From Trema orientale (taxonomy: Eukaryota > Streptophyta > Magnoliopsida > Rosales > Cannabaceae), in NCBI GenBank assembly GCA_002914845.1, contig JXTC01000024.1, forward strand, positions 356,923-420,922: a stretch of DNA of 64,000 nucleotides, read 5' to 3'. Within the stretch, counting starts at the first letter, position 1. Each line of letters begins with the position of its first letter. Position numbers and translations under genes: made by a program. The notes under the pieces were generated by a model. That model was given only the letters and a program-made list of their open reading frames with translations, was not told where the DNA came from and searched no databases. Below, one piece after another: positions 12,091 to 25,215 of the stretch.

Positions 12091-13240
12091 TTTTACGCGT
12101 AGATACCTCATGCCAAGTATATATAACAATCTCTATTATATATGGGGCGAGTTTTCACTTTTCAATGGGTAATTTTGTTTTTGCTCTATATATTTAACCA
12201 AGTTGAAAAAGACCTACACTAATAGACTAATTCCACTTAATTCTATTCCCATTCCATTTTAAAGGAAACTCATTTATACTTTCATTTCAATTCCAATTCA
12301 TGAAGATAATGATTATTTGGAATCAATTTTTTTCGTTTACAACCGTGGATTGCGGAACGGAATAAAGGATTCCATTTGTGTTTATTTTCAATTCCTTTTT
12401 GTTTATTCTCCTTTTTGTTTTTTATAGATATTTTTAATTTATTTTAACAAGTATGAATTTTTTGTAATTTAATTAGATTATTTTTTTAAACAGTAGTGTA
12501 GATTTGACTTTGTTACTTTTCCTATTTTAAAACATTTTGTTTCCTATAATGTGAATCTATTTTTTTTAGAATTTAATTATTAAATTTTCATACAATTTTA
12601 TTGATATTTTTAATAAATATTTTTTTGGGTATAAATTTAATTACCAATAAAGTTTCTTTCGGATTAGAGTGTAGGACGTTTTTGTGTTACTTGTTTTGAA
12701 AATAATAATTAGTTAGCTTTAATATGAACTAAATTTTATTTTGAAATTTAATCACCTATTTGGGAATTAAAATTCTAGGGATATGATTCCTTTCGAAAAG
12801 AATAAACATAAACCGATATGGAATGAGAAAATAAAATTAAAACTAAAATATTAGTAATGAATTAATAGAATGATATTTTCTCATAAAAGATTAATAGAAT
12901 GAGATTTTTTTGAGATTCTTTTTAATAAAAAATAGTCCACGTCAATGGATAACAATTAGGCTTCCCACTATATAAAATAATGAATTATCTTCTATAATTG
13001 ATAATCGTTAGATGCAAAAGAACTTTCGGTACAATTTCATAACTCAAAGCCATCTTATAACAATCAAACGCCTAAATCAGAGTATACACCGATGGATAAT
13101 ATTGTGATTATACTCGTTGAAAAAGCATCCTAGTATGTGTATATTATGTATATATGTACAAGTTGATTTCGATTTCGTTGTAAAAACATATAAAAGATAA
13201 ATAGAAAATTTTTCAAGACGAGGAAAGTTGAAAATGAAAT
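12091..13240. other. Intergenic, possible decayed MITE
   Basis: AT-rich. The stretch about 12225-12910 has 'ccattcc' motifs at its left side and 'gaatgag' motifs at its right side, like a worn Tourist-type element, but no clean ends were found. Confidence 0.3.
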
Positions 13241-13616
13241 TCTGGTGTTTTTAAACCAAATGGCAAACAAAGGTACATGGGGTTAACCTTTCTCTAGAAA
13301 TTTTTTGATTTTATGAAGGTGAATATGTTCACTACCATAAATTAACAAGATACTAAAGGTGACGAAAAAGTTAAAACAACTAATTAGTACTTAAAAAAGA
13401 ATAACAGTGATTAGCGTTATTGAAAAATTCTGGTGTTTTTAAACCAAATGGCAAACAAAGGTACATGGGGTTAACCTTTCTCTAGAAATTTTTTGATTTT
13501 ATGAAGGTGAATATGTTCACTACCATAAATTAACAAGATACTAAAGGTGACGAAAAAGTTAAAACAACTAATTAGTACTTAAAAAAGAATAACAGTGATT
13601 AGCGTTATTGAAAAAT
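13241..13616. repeat. Exact 188-bp tandem duplication
   Basis: Unit 1 is 13241-13428 and unit 2 is 13429-13616. I saw no difference between them, so the event is recent. No coding content or transposon ends are visible. Confidence 0.9.
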
Positions 13617-14715
13617 TAGAACATAGAGAGGAAAAAAGCATAAATATATGAGAAAAATATGTGTGAGAAAAATGTGCATCATTATATGATATTTTTGTTT
13701 TTTCGGTGGAAATATCAAATGGGCATCACGCGCCCTTTTTTTTTTTTGGCACTCTTTCTCTCTCTCATCCATAATATATGAATGGACATGTATATGTGTG
13801 TTTGTTAATTTCAGAGAGAACGAGAGTGAAAACATTTTGTCAAATTCTTAAAAGGCAGGTTTCAATGATAGCACTGACAAACTTTGGTTTTGTTGATATA
13901 TATATATATATGCACTCTTACTCTTTATTCGATTTATTTGCTTATACTTAGACTGACTCAATCTTTTTTCCGATGGTATATGACCATATGCAATATACTA
14001 GCCTAATTTCCTTGAGGTTGAGGAAAATTTTGTAATATCAGCCAAAAAAGCTAAAAATAGTAGCTACCGTATGAAGAAACTCATTATAATAATAATTGAA
14101 TAAAAACAATGAATGGGCGCGAGAGAGAGAGAGAGAGAGGTTGAAGAGGACAAGTAATGAATTGAACAACCCAGCAATGAGGGAAACTCATCATAGATTT
14201 CTATGCAGGCTCAAGGAAGAAGGAAAAAAAAGGGTATCCGAGGTGGCCTTTTAAGGACTATTCAATCATATAAAGACCCCTATAACAGCCTTGCATAGCC
14301 ATTTTGCATGTGGTATTATGCTTTTATTTAGAGCATTTTATGTACCCTCCAAACATATCACTATCCAATAATGCCTGCCCTATTGTGCATTTATGCAGGG
14401 TCTCCTATGATTAAACTGTTGGGATATTAAGTATCTGTATCTTGATGCTGCTTATGCTCCTCTTTATTCATTTATTTATTTATCTTTTTGGTACGTTTTC
14501 CCTATATACTACTAATTGTTTTAATTTGTGACAATATTAGTATAATATAGGACCTATAGTACTTGGACACTCAAAAAATAATGGATTTGGTTTTTATTGT
14601 CCTGTCTTAGAGTCGATTTCTCCTATTGAAGTACATAATCAGTAAATAATATTCTATAAGAAAAATTAAATTAAAAATGTAAATACGTATACACATGAGG
14701 TTTGGAATACTAACG
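13617..14715. other. Intergenic with a GA microsatellite
   Basis: No gene supported. A (GA)n tract lies at about 14119-14140 and a short TA tract at about 13898-13912. Confidence 0.4.
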
Positions 14716-14723
14716 TATATATT

Positions 14724-15903
14724 TAGAGATGTCAAATGGGCTGTACCGCCCATTTAGCACGAGGGCACGGTATGAAAAAATATGTGTCGAGTACGGTACG
14801 GCACGAGGTGGCTTTGGGTCGTACCAAGCATGGCACGAGGTGTTGGGTCGTGCCAGGCTCTAATTTTTGAGCACTATGAGTTGGCACGGTACGACACGAC
14901 CTTGGGCACGAGCACGACACAAGTACGGCACGACCCAAAAAGTACAAAAAGCACGACTCAAAGTTTTTTAAAAAATATTTATTTTTACTTTAACAATCTT
15001 AAATACGTAAATGACAATTTTTTTTTTATCTACTTAAATGACCAATTTTACATATTAAAAAAATTAATACTAATAATTACTAGTAGAAAAGACCAAGTGC
15101 TAAATAAAATTGATTCTGAATCTTATACTAAAATGGCTAAATCGATATTAAAAATTTTAAAGATTTGTTATCTTATAGAACATATGCTAATTCACATAAT
15201 TTGAACAAAAAAAATCACTTCTTACTAAATAAAGTTTTGAGAATATGCAAATAATAATAGTTTAGATACGTATCAACCTACTTAGTATGTGTTCAAATTA
15301 TTTTGACGAAAAAAATAATATTTTTACCCAATAACTTTGTTATATTATTTATATTTGAAAAATTTTATGTTTTTTTATTTATTTTTGCTTATAAATAAAT
15401 TCAATTTTCTTGTTCTTTATTTCAAAAATAATTTTGCGTTAATGATTTTTAATTGAATATTTTTTTCCTCAAATAATTATGGGTATATTACATATTTTTG
15501 TTATTGTTTTAAATCAAAATATAAAATTTTAATTAAATAATTTTTAAAAACCTCGTAAAATATTGACTACTATAATAATTTAATAGGTGGACCGAAACTG
15601 GACGCAAAAATACGCTAGGACATTGGGCTCACTATGCTCAACATGATATGAGTCTGGCACAAGAACAAGCATGAGCACGACACGATACGAGCACAAGCAC
15701 GGCATGAGTACAAGCACGACACGAGCACGAGCATGACACGAGCACGACACGAGATAAGCCTGTGTTTGTGGGCCGTGCCGAGCCAAGAGTTTTGAAACTT
15801 GGGCTAGCACGAGCACGGCACGATGTTTTCTTAGGTCGTAATAAATATAACACGAAGCACGAGCGGACCTATAATTCACGGGACGGTCCATTTGACATCT
15901 CTA
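14724..15903. mobile_element. Non-autonomous hAT transposon, 1180 bp
   Basis: The ends are inverted: left TAGAGATGTCAAATGGGC, and the complement of the right end TAGAGATGTCAAATGGAC. Perfect 8-bp target duplications TATATATT flank it (14716-14723 and 15904-15911), as expected for hAT transposases. The subterminal arms (14755-14960 and 15640-15860) carry many copies of a CACGA/GGCACGA motif in both orientations, likely transposase-binding repeats. The AT-rich centre (14970-15580) has no transposase ORF, so it must have been moved by an autonomous relative. Overlapping ORFs in the arms come from the repeats and are not genes. Confidence 0.9.
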
Positions 15904-15911
15904 TATATATT

Positions 15912-16552
15912 CTTAAGAACATGAATATTTTTTGACCTTCTAAACTCAAACAGTGTTAAACCTTCTTCAAGATGAACTTCTAGACACGTTTGACTGAGCT
16001 AGGTCTAAGGTAAGCAATATAATTGTATGTTTTCCTATTAATTATCAATAATTTAGTTTAAAATTAGAATTTAGTTTAGGACAATGAGTTTATAGAGATG
16101 AGGGCATGAGCAACTAAAATAAGTTAATTTGTACCTATAAGCAAGTGACAACTTTTTTCTAGATTAATAACTTGAACAACAATGCATAATAGTTCTTATT
16201 ATGTTCTTAAGTCTTAACTATGTATCGGGTGAACAAAGAATACAAGTAAAAGGCGAAATATTATCACGAGAAGTTGAGAAAAATATGTCGAAATTTTTGT
16301 GAACTAATTGCCCGTGCAATTAGAGTTGATAATCACTATATATAGGGATTCTTTAGACTTTTTTTGGAAAAATATTTTCAGGGAACAACCGACTTTTAAA
16401 ACTCTGACCCAAAAAAAATTTAGGGGTATGTGTTATTTATTGTCATGAAAATGAAAAAGAAGGAAAATTGGAATATTGAAAATGGACCAAAATCCATTTA
16501 ATAGGAAGAAAAAGAAAAGGGAAAGGGAAAAAAGGTCTAAATCCAATCCTCT
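15912..16552. other. Intergenic, nothing recognised
   Basis: AT-rich spacer between the hAT element and the LINE insertion. No supported feature. Confidence 0.4.
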
Positions 16553-16570
16553 AACAGTTTTTTTTAATGT

Positions 16571-16952
16571 TAAAATATCATTGGCTCTTAAAACCAAAGA
16601 TCGCTGAAGTGGCTGCTCTAGGCTTCGGACTACAATGGGCCAGATAAATTTTCCCCTCCCTTAAGCAGTGGAATCATATGCCCAAGTGGTGATCACCGCC
16701 ATTAAAAATGCCTACACATATCGATCTGAACTAGGATATTTCCTTGATTATGTTAATAGTTTATTGACTATATTTTCGGATGTTTCTGTTAGTTATGTTC
16801 CTAGAGAATCTAACTTTGCAGCTCATGGATTAGCTAAATTAGTACTTAGGCTAGACAATGAACTCTCTTGGATGGAAGAAATTTCTCTTATTTTATCTAT
16901 TGTAATCTTTGATTGTCCTATTTAATGCTGACTTTTCTGAGAAAAAAGAAAA
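16571..16952 (+). mobile_element. 5'-truncated LINE with RNase H remnant
   Basis: The insertion is bounded by perfect 18-bp direct repeats AACAGTTTTTTTTAATGT (16553-16570 and 16953-16970). Its 3' end is A-rich (gaaaaaagaaaa). It encodes the end of a plant RNase H-like domain of LINE origin: first EVAALGFGLQWA in one frame (about 16604-16645), then after a frame break a second part (about 16668-16925) with SYVPRESNFAAHGLAKL, the typical last motif with His and Asn. The rest of the reverse transcriptase is absent, as in a copy truncated during target-primed reverse transcription. It is dead as an element. Confidence 0.85.
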
Positions 16953-16970
16953 AACAGTTTTTTTTAATGT

Positions 16971-17631
16971 CACACATGTAACGAGAGAGGAAAGGCTAGA
17001 AAGGGAGACGTCACACTCTCTTAGCGAAAAAAAAGCAATCTATCAAGTAAGCCTCGAAATGGCTCTGACACTTATGATTATTGTGTCTGATATTTCCTTA
17101 TATATATGTATTTATGTATTAGTCCGTACTCTCCCAATTTGAGGAAAGATAATACAATACCTTGGCAACTTTCTGAGTTTCCAGCACTCTCTCCTAGGAC
17201 CTAATTTTTTCTTATTATTTTATTATTTTTCATAATAATAAAAGAAAAAATCAACAAATTAAATTTTTAGGTTACTCTCTTGTATTTTTGCCCCAAAGCT
17301 CCCTTTTAATAAAATCTGAGTTATCGTTAATATTTGAAATACAGAAATAGAAAGGTTAATGTATATCATACACGTACCAATATCATAAATAGTCGTCTTT
17401 TAACATTTAACCATTCAAATTGGCAATGATATGACTAAAATGATTAACCATACACATTGGCAATGATATGACTAAAATGATTGTCATTGTGCCTTTGTTA
17501 TGCATTAAAACCAACCATCATCGCCATGATATATGTTTGTATATGTATAAATTCAGATTCGAAAAGTGAGCTTTGACAATAAAACAACACACACATATAG
17601 CTTAGATATTAACTTCTAAAAAATTTAAAAA
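16971..17631. other. Intergenic, nothing recognised
   Basis: AT-rich spacer. A short direct duplication around 17436-17480 (ggcaatgatatgactaaaat twice) is the only structure seen. Confidence 0.4.
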
Positions 17632-17991
17632 GGGATAATATCATTTTTATACCCTGTATTTTGACACTTTGTTCAATTTATACCTTCTGTTTTGGTTATT
17701 ATCAACATTGACCCTTATATTTGAAATCTGTTATAAATTTATACCGTGACACCAATTTTGAGCAATTAATTTACCAAGCTGCTGTTTAAAAAATTGAAAA
17801 TAAATCATATAAAAACTGATCTAAGAATGAGTTTATTAAATTATCTTGGTAAATTAACTGCTCAAAATTGGTGTCAGGGTATAAATTTGTAACAAATTTC
17901 AAATCTAAGGGTCAATATTAATAATAACCAAAACAGAAAGTATAAATTGAACAAAGTGTCAAAATACAGGGTATAAAAATGATAATATCCC
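17632..17991. mobile_element. Fold-back MITE, family 2, copy 1 (360 bp)
   Basis: Almost the whole element is a long inverted repeat. It begins GGGATAATATCATTTTTATA and ends with the complement; each arm is about 170 bp, joined by a short centre. The arms share 'accctgtattttgacac', 'aattggtgtca' and 'aaattaactgctcaaa'-type blocks. Flanks are A-rich on both sides so the target duplication is not certain. A worn copy is at about 34043-34388. A transcript would form a near-perfect hairpin. Confidence 0.85.
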
Positions 17992-19017
17992 AAAAAAAAA
18001 CTATCCTTAAAACAGTTAGAATCAAAGTGGGGCTAGCTAGCTAGAAGCTTACAATAAAGCCTATTACAGCTCATATATAGCTAAAGAAACGGATGAGAGG
18101 ATATGAATACACTTGAAAGATTAGGATATAGAAGATGAAAAAATGTGCATGAAGTGAACTGTGTTACGCAGAAAAAGCCATTTTATGGTTGATCAGAAAA
18201 GCATTTTTCACAATGCCCAAAAGAAAAATTGATCATGTTTTTCCTTTCGCTTCCATTACCACATGGCCTTCACGTGCCCTTGCAGCAGCTCTAAGACAAA
18301 TATTCTTCCTTCCTTATCCAATTCATTTGTACATTTTTTGAGACGTTGCAGTGAGTACTATTTGGCTCTACTGTACTATTTCTGCTTGTTATTTCTTATT
18401 TATTACTTTTATTAGCTTTCCATGAGTACTGACACAAAATTTGTCACAAATATTAGGACTTTGCTAAAGATAATTGGATCATATATATATATATATACAT
18501 ATATATGCAGGAAGAAAAAGAAAGAGCACTACTCAAAATCTTAATTAATTGTATAAGCACTTCTAATATACTAATCTACTATTCTAGCCATAACGTGAAC
18601 AATGCTCCAACTCTCGGATTGTTGGTGAGGAACATTATAAAATTGTGTATTGTGCAAAGAGTTAAACAAACTTTAAAACGATGTTGCAAAGAAAATTTTG
18701 ATTGTCTGTTATGTTAATACAGACTTTACAGTACTCTATAGCAAATGAAACAACAGCACACATAAAGACATTTCACTAAAGGAAATAATATATATTTATT
18801 TATATTTCTTAAGTAGTTTGTTTTACGGAAAATTTTACGGATTAATACGGATTGAGGCCATTATCCTTTACTACCGAAAGTAATAGAATAAACTACAAAA
18901 CAAGAAAAATATAGACAAGATTTATAATATTTTACTCTCAATGTAAGAGTTATATCTATTTTTCACTGATATAGGAAAAAGAAAGAATAACAAGAAAATT
19001 TCACACCTCTCATCTCT

Positions 19018-19145
19018 ACAACTCTGTTTAATCTCACTTAACATCCACGTATATGTTACCATGGCATTTCTCTCTAAGTATACAACTCTGTTTAATCTCA
19101 CTTAACATCCATGTATACGTTACTATGGTATTTCGTCAAGGTGGT
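19018..19145. repeat. 64-bp tandem duplication
   Basis: Two units with period 64 start at 19018 and 19082 and share acaactctgtttaatctcac and the following 30 bases with a few substitutions. No function can be suggested. Confidence 0.7.
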
Positions 19146-22100
19146 CTTGCTTTAAAGCGATATTTGTCACTATAATTAGACTCCAAGTATAATCAGACTT
19201 CAAAATGATATTATTAGTATCCCTTTTTAATTGGGTTATCAAATTTATGTTAGAATCAAACAGATAATATATAACTAACCATCATCTAAAATAATCTTGT
19301 TTGGATTACTACTAAAAGATACCATATTTAAACCATAAAAATCTCTATGTACTGAAAAGGGGTAAATTGACTCAGGAGACCAGACAGTCCGTTGTTGAGG
19401 AATGAGGACAAAACTAATGTCAAGAGGTTGAGGAAAATTCACCACTCTTTCCCATCTTCAAGAAAATAAGGGTCTCTCTCATGTGATGGACATTAGAGGG
19501 TTTCTGACCCCCCCATGATTATAGGGTCTGCAGCAATATAATCCTTAAAAAATTAAAGTATATCCGTATTCTTTCACCTCTGATCAGGTTTCGAAGTTCG
19601 AGACATTCTTATAATGCAGCTCCCTTTCTTCATGACTCTCACATGGCAACTTCGTCGGACCCTTTGGAGTTTGAAAACAATAAACTTTACAATGTTTTTT
19701 TCCTTACAATTTATATTGGATATTTTAGAGGCTTTTATTTTATTAATTTCTATGGTTATTGGATATAAACTGACTAGGAATGGATATTCAATAATATTTC
19801 TTTTCGGTAAACTATTCACCCAAAATCCAAATATACAAATAGCGTTATAGTTGTGTCCCACGTACCCACGGACTCAAGTGCCAGTTTATAGATACACAAC
19901 AATTACATAGTGCGCAAATAATTTCACATATTAATTGTGTGAAATCTAATTATATCGGTGTAGATCCATCATATAATGATGGCCTTAAACTCTAAAATTT
20001 CATTAGGAAAGTTAATATTGAGCATTTATGTATTTGGTTACTTTAGTTGTTTTTTTTTTCTAGTATGTAAAGGATAGGGCAAATTTTGGATTTTAGGTGA
20101 GATTACAAGAGAGAATCACAAAATGAGAGAGGCTCGAAGTGCAAGCTCTTTTTTTTTTCCCCCTTCATCATAATTAGAGTTCTATAACTGCTAAAAATTG
20201 ACATAACTCTTATGTTGATACGAATCATTATAAATTTGAATCACTAATTTGTGTGTGTATTTTGTTTTATATTTATTACTTTCGTTAATTAGTAAAAGAT
20301 TAATTCACAACAACGTTATAATATTTTTCATTGGTATACCACTGAGTCCAAATGTACTTTAGTAGAATTCCCCGCATGTACTTTTCATTGAATAATACTA
20401 AAATATGTAGAAAGGGATAATCCTTGCCATTTCTTTTTAGATATTCGACTAGAGGATAGTGCCCAATTATAAATGATCACTGACCTGGTAAAAACTGGTT
20501 ACCTTAATGGTGACTCTCTTACCTTTATAATAATTTTCTTTGTAAGGTTAAAATGATAATTATTTTAAAAGTTCTTGTATATATATTATCGTATTCATAA
20601 ATGCATTGATTTTGTATTTTATTGAATAATATATGATTATGCCAAATGGCAGCCTTTTTCATTTATGGCTTCTATGTTTTCCAATCATATGCAAGGCTGC
20701 ACATGTCATGTGACCTTCCCCAGTACTCTTAATTGATTATCACGAACCATATGTGTGTTTGTACACGTTAGCAATCGTCATCTAAGACCTTGAGAGCAAT
20801 GAGAGGGACACTGCCAATATTCACTTTTAGGATGTTTAACATATAGTAGTATCATTATCAATTAGGTGTACCAATATGCGAAAGGGGGAAAAAACAGTGC
20901 GAATATTAAATGATGGTAATATTAAAAGTTAGTATTGATTGTGAGAAGGAAAAAAAAAATCAGCTTAAAGAAAGGATCAAGAGCTTGTTAATTGTAGATT
21001 GGCACATTTCGTATTTTTTAAGGTTAGAGGGTAGTGTAGCCTTAGATGGTAGTGGTGGATTTATCCACGTCAAAAAACAAATAAAGTACTCAGTTCAAAC
21101 TCCAATGAAACAGAACAAGGCGATATATCCCTATGTACAAAATGAAGAGAAAAATAAGGTAGGCAATAAGGACATAAACGAATTTTAGGTTACATGCAAA
21201 ACCATAAGCAAGGAAATGATCATCAAGCATTCAATAATTTTTCCCCCCCATAAAAAAGTGAGCATTTATTTTCAGCAAAATTTTGAGTTTGAATTGTTTT
21301 TAACTTATAAAGTGATTGGTATTATATCTGATCATAGATTCATATATTCGTTGGGTGCGCAAGAGAGACAAAGAAGTGTTCTTGTGATAATTTTCATATT
21401 CATTCACCATTCAACAACTGTCGAATCCGCAATATGAGTGCAATACCAAATTAAATTTTAAAATGGGAACTTTCGACTTTCGATACGATATCATATCTAA
21501 TTTCCCTAAGTTTGTTGAGTACAATATAAAATGAGGATGCATTAGCAAGACTCGCTAGTCATTGAGAAAACTTTTGTTGAAATTGATCAACGATAATATA
21601 ACCAATGTGGTTAGGAACTTGAATAAGAATAATGATTGTTCCTATGGGTTTTCCAATCAGTGTCAACCAATAGTCAGTCAAACACAGATAACTATTTTGT
21701 AATTTGTGTCAACTATATATCTAATTGTAATTTTTTTTTTTTTGACGTTGATCATTCTCAATTCTCATAAAAATCCAATTCATAAATGCCTTTCGCAACT
21801 ATATCTTTTAGAAATATGACATAAATTAATGTCAATTCTTGATTGATGGTCTCAATGACTATCTGCTAGAAGTCGTGCAAATTAATAGTTTAATTTGTTT
21901 CCCCTATAGCTTTTCAATTACAAGTCGTCATTCATCAAAAACAATTTTATTATGAGAGATATTAATTACTAACGATCAAAGTTGAAAAACGCTTCAATCA
22001 AAGCTAATTATCATGTATTCTTAGTCCTTTCAAAAAAAAAAAAGAAAAAAACTTGTATTCTTAGTCAACTTTTAAAAAATAGTTAAGGAGAGGGGTTGCA

Positions 22101-23644
22101 TTTTAATTTGAAATATTAAAATGTTATGGTATATATATGACGAATCTTATAATAGTTAAAGGAAGGGTGCACTTTGCAAACAATATTTAATATTATGCAT
22201 TATGGTATGTTTTGGTAACTTTTCAAAAGGTAATGGTAGTGGTAGGGAACAATAAGGGTAAGCAACGTTCAAAGGGGGTTGTAAAACAGTAAATAATATT
22301 TACTCGGATTCCATTATTCCAGTATATATACCATAGGGATCAATTATTTGTGGTCAGTTGGTCACCGAGAAGAGAGGCAACTTGTCCAAGAATTATGGGC
22401 AATTTTTAAGGCCGAACGAACAGAAACTTTGAAAAAACAGCCATATATATTCATGTACGTTTTATGACATTGACTCAAATTAACATACGCCAAAATAAAA
22501 TGATTATCAAACTTTGTATATTTCACTACAAAACAAAGTTGAATTTGCTGAACGACATATCATTATTCCAATCCCACGCATCGCTTATGCAAAACCCAGT
22601 TTGATTGGTTACCATACATCGATCCAAATCCCACTCTCTTTATATAACGTATAAATTCGATATTATATTTATAGCCTATTTGAAAGAGGAATTAGATTGT
22701 GAAACAAGAAATATGTTATTGAGAGTACTGATCACGTCCTTCCAAGTCAGTCGTTATCCTTGTTCGTTTTTATAATTATTGAAAATATTTATGTATATGT
22801 GCTTATATGTGACACCAGCACAAGGTTACCCACCTAATGAGGTACTCATGTATATTTTGGAAACAAGTTTCGAATTCCTAACCACCAGTCTTAAAAATAA
22901 TAATAATCTTGATCTGGGGTATCTTTGAAACATATAATGGAATATTATTAAGTTTTGATAAAGCTTACAGCATTGATTAATAGTGCTTTTTAATTTGGCA
23001 CTTTGATGCATGTTTAATTTGCTTGCAAGGGAATAAACCATTAGATCGGTCCTAGCAGAGTTTTGTCGCAAAACAAGATGATAAGCCTAGGTGTCTTTTC
23101 TCTTTTTTTTCTCTTTTAATAAAATTTCCTCCAATTAATTAATGGTTTCCCTTGTTCCGGAGTTTAAAAAAATGATAAACCAAGAGTACTAATTAACTCC
23201 AAAAATACACACACTGTCACACATCAAATATATAAATATAGGTACATGTATATAATATTATGAAGCTTATAAAAAGAAACCCTCCAAATCAGATAATTTA
23301 AAAGTTTTGGAGTTTTTTGAAAGGCAGTCCCAAAAAAAAAGAAAAAAAAAGTTGGTCAAAATCAGTGCTTTTGCTGGCTGGTATGCATATATATAGAATA
23401 CAACATGAATGAATGAGTGGTTGGGTGGAGAGAGAGCTATTTTCATCCATTTCATTTTTTAGGTCAGGGAAGAAAGACCCAGTCCAAGCATCACCACAAC
23501 TATTTTTAACCCACAAGAAATATAAAGATCGCAAAGTCTACTTAAAGTTTGGGACTTCTTACATGCTGCCTATAGATATATGATGTAAATATGATCATAT
23601 GTGTGTTAGAAAAGTTGTAGATATGTGATGTAATTATGATCCTG

Positions 23645-23649
23645 TGTGC

Positions 23650-23683
<34 letters not shown>
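23645..23683. repeat. Compound GT/GA microsatellite
   Basis: A GT run passes directly into a GA run. This is a typical compound dinucleotide repeat. Confidence 0.8.
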
Positions 23684-24559
23684 TTTGAGTTGCCCTTTTG
23701 GCATATAATATTTTAACTTTTCCTATTAAGGTATAGCTTCATATTAAATCTAAACGAATGCTATATATAAGAAGATGCTTTACTTCCAAAACCTCATAAA
23801 CCATATATTATATATGATTATTGAATTCAGAGAAACAGGCTAGGCATTATGATTTATATTAATGCACAATATTTTACTCAAATATATATATATACATATA
23901 TCCCCGTGAGGATGCGTCTTTGGGTACAGAGACAGTGCAGTGAACCTTTCCTAGAAAATGGAATGCGTAAGTTAAAGACAAATTGATGCTACCTTTGTTG
24001 GGAATCCCATTTCACCCTATGTACGTACTTTCCCTTATAGACTTTTTGGTGTAATTAGAAAGTGTTACATATAAGACATTTATTCATTCTAATAATAAAG
24101 AAAAAAAAATGCTATGTAGGATCGATATTGTTGAAGTTTGTTATTAGACCTCTTTTCATTGAAAAACTTATTGTATTACCGTCTTACATTATCAATCAAA
24201 TTTTACATAATTAATTAAAATCAACTACAATTATAGTTTTAAAAAAAATGTTATTCTGTAATGATTACTATGTAAAATTATTTCTTTTATTATTGGAAGA
24301 TTACATTTGAGATTATTTCTTTTTATTTTTAATAATAGTTTACTTGTGAAAATTGAGTACGAAATTTGTTATGAAACAACATTTTCAAAGTATGAAAACT
24401 ATTTACCACAATTTTTACTAAGCAATTATATTTTCATAAAATTTTATTATTGTTTCAATTTAAAATTTGTTCTCATCTGGTCTTCATTGAAATAAATTTT
24501 TGATCCAGTTGTTACGTGATCCCAACTTTGATGCATAGTTATAAATAGTGATTACATAT

Positions 24560-25215
24560 TAGTGGTGGTAATGAAGGACGAAAAAATCGACATTTTCGGT
24601 AAAAAAAATCGGACGATATATCGTTGGAGTCATGATTCCGATAAAGATATCACCAGAAAAAAAATATGTCAGGATATCAGTAGAATATTGGCGAAATATC
24701 GGTGAATATCTATATCAGTATCGATATTAAAAAACTTTTTCACAAAACGGTAGAAAATCGAGAATAATATCAAAAATATCGAAGATATATCGATAAAATA
24801 AAGGCAATATTGGCACATTTGTGATTTGACAAAGAAAAACACATTTTTTGCATTTTTTTTTCACCATTATTTGATTAAATACAATATATATACATGACAC
24901 TATAATTTAGAAAAGCGGAAAAAAAAGAAAAAAAAAAAAGTACCTAGGCTACGTCTGACAACAGAGCGCAAGAGTTGCACATGATTTTTTTTGGAAATGG
25001 GACAATGATTTAACATTCACTAATTCATTGGTGAATTGGCCAATGATTTAGCATTTCTTAAAATTTTATCAAGTAATTCTATAATTTTAGACAATTATTT
25101 GTAATTTACGTGATTTTTCAGAAATTTTCGTTGATATTAGTTGTATCATCAATACTTTTGTAATATTAGTGTACCGAAATTTCCACCGATATCGATATTT
25201 TTATCTTCGGTGGTA
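24560..25215. mobile_element. TATCG-rich repeat, probable decayed DNA transposon
   Basis: The left part (24575-24820) holds many scattered 'atatcg', 'gatat' and 'tcggt' words. The right end (25180-25215) has 'ccgatatcgatattttta' in the opposite sense, and both ends carry ACCACC/GGTGGT. This resembles subterminal repeats of a worn transposon. No target duplication or ORF was found. Confidence 0.35.

Larger units (their letters stand above)
17992..24559. other. 6.5-kb intergenic stretch without supported genes
   Basis: AT-rich throughout. The longest open frames here (for example 20910-21188 and 19574-19861) have no recognisable domain and no splice context. Structures seen are a 64-bp direct duplication at 19018-19145, a joined GT/GA microsatellite at 23645-23683, and TA tracts at 18481-18505 and 23882-23900. 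Confidence 0.45.

Noticed and set aside
14732-15891. ORFs with Cys/Ser/Arg repeats in the hAT arms
   Set aside because: They are products of the CACGA repeats read in frame and are not related to a transposase.
20910-21188. A small 92-codon gene
   Set aside because: No domain, no splice or promoter context, and composition equal to the surrounding AT-rich DNA.
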